From assembly GCA_013314815.1 (NCBI GenBank), contig JABUEY010000001.1, positions 1-64,000 of the forward strand: a DNA stretch of 64,000 bases, read 5' to 3'. The translations under genes and the position numbers were made by a program. Source of the DNA: Syntrophobacteraceae bacterium. Lineage in GTDB: Bacteria; Desulfobacterota; Syntrophobacteria; Syntrophobacterales; Syntrophobacteraceae. The notes under the pieces were generated by a model, which saw only the letters and a list, made by a program, of their open reading frames with translations, had not been told where the DNA came from and searched no databases. Within the stretch, counting starts at the first letter, position 1, and each line of letters begins with the position of its first letter. This document shows, in pieces, positions 63,826 through 64,000 of the stretch.

Positions 63826-64000
63826 ATGCTGCACAGCCACCCGGTTCGAACAGGACGATTCGTTGTCTCCTGCTTTCTGTTCTTCCTTTTCGCAGGGCCG
63901 TTTCCGAGTCAGGCGTCACAGGCCGTTGACCACAACGGTTTCTACGCCGTCACCGGCCCATGCAACCTCGAATTCCCCGCAGATCACGGTCCACACCCCG
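63826..64000 (+). CDS. AttH/carotenoid 1,2-hydratase-like lipocalin, N-terminal part (truncated by window)
   Basis: From ATG 63826 the frame encodes a signal peptide (FVVSCFLFFLFAGPFPSQASQA) and then FPADHGPHP, the usual start of AttH/CrtC-type lipocalin domains, where it is followed by a WWYYTG segment that lies beyond the window. An AAGGAAAGG site precedes this ATG. An in-frame ATG at 63784 overlaps the permease stop and gives a longer start. Genes of this family commonly follow ABC ATPase-FtsX pairs. Their substrate is unknown; the name carotenoid hydratase need not apply here. Confidence 0.75.
   Translation, partial: MLHSHPVRTGRFVVSCFLFFLFAGPFPSQASQAVDHNGFYAVTGPCNLEFPADHGPHP

Noticed and set aside
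1-64000. CRISPR array, tRNA, rRNA or intact transposase
   Set aside because: No regularly spaced repeats, cloverleaf sequences, rRNA cores or DDE transposase motifs were seen.

Overview
The window is about 64 kb of GC-rich bacterial chromosome, densely coding and without rRNA, tRNA, intact insertion sequences, phage genes or a CRISPR array that I could see. The gene content suggests an anaerobic, syntrophic or sulfate-reducing member of the former Deltaproteobacteria: a cytoplasmic NAD-linked [NiFe] hydrogenase, an NAD-linked multi-subunit formate dehydrogenase and a formate channel lie side by side, with pyruvate phosphate dikinase nearby. A Syntrophobacter-like organism is my best guess. 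This is inference from gene content and layout, not from a database match.

Layout. 1-4.8 kb: a shikimate/cell-wall run on the + strand (3' end of aroD, then aroE, aroA, dacB and a calcineurin-like phosphoesterase). 4.9-10.6 kb, - strand: hoxE-hoxF-hoxU-hoxY-hoxH plus a maturation protease, i.e. a complete group 3d-like bidirectional hydrogenase operon. 11.2-12.6 kb, - strand: a histidine kinase. 13.0-14.7 kb, + strand: a formate/nitrite-type channel with a long leader that contains a terminator-like hairpin. 15.1-20.1 kb, - strand: a three-subunit NAD-dependent formate dehydrogenase. Together these form an H2/formate/NADH exchange locus.

20.8-33.0 kb, - strand: one long efflux operon read from 33 kb downwards. 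It holds a TetR regulator, an RND adaptor, an RND pump, an outer-membrane channel, an HlyD-type adaptor, an RbbA-like double-ATPase/permease fusion, a second ABC-2 permease and an MlaC-like lipid-binding protein. The single outer-membrane channel sits between the RND half and the ABC half and may serve both. 33.0-36.8 kb: a gene-poor stretch with a GIY-YIG nuclease remnant, then a multi-PAS histidine kinase.

36.8-38.7 kb, + strand: a small basic protein, a GNAT acetyltransferase and an M20 hydrolase. 39.2-42.0 kb: ppdK. 42.4-48.4 kb: an M20 metallopeptidase divergent from hutU-hutI-hutH (histidine to formiminoglutamate), with a perfect inverted repeat between them. 48.6-50.7 kb: an unknown protein and an NlpC/P60 lipoprotein. 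51.1-54.9 kb, - strand: rlmE-yebC-ruvC-ruvA-ruvB. 55.0-57.5 kb: a macro-domain protein and a membrane PAS kinase whose ATP-binding domain looks degenerate. 57.5-59.9 kb, - strand: topB. 60.5-64.0 kb: an ABC ATPase, an FtsX-type permease and the start of an AttH-like lipocalin gene that runs off the window.

The strongest candidates for new biology are the combined RND/ABC/MlaC efflux operon, the attenuator-like leader of the formate channel, the degenerate kinase, and the inverted repeats in front of the fdh, hut and efflux operons. Functions are assigned from visible motifs and remembered family features; no search was run.
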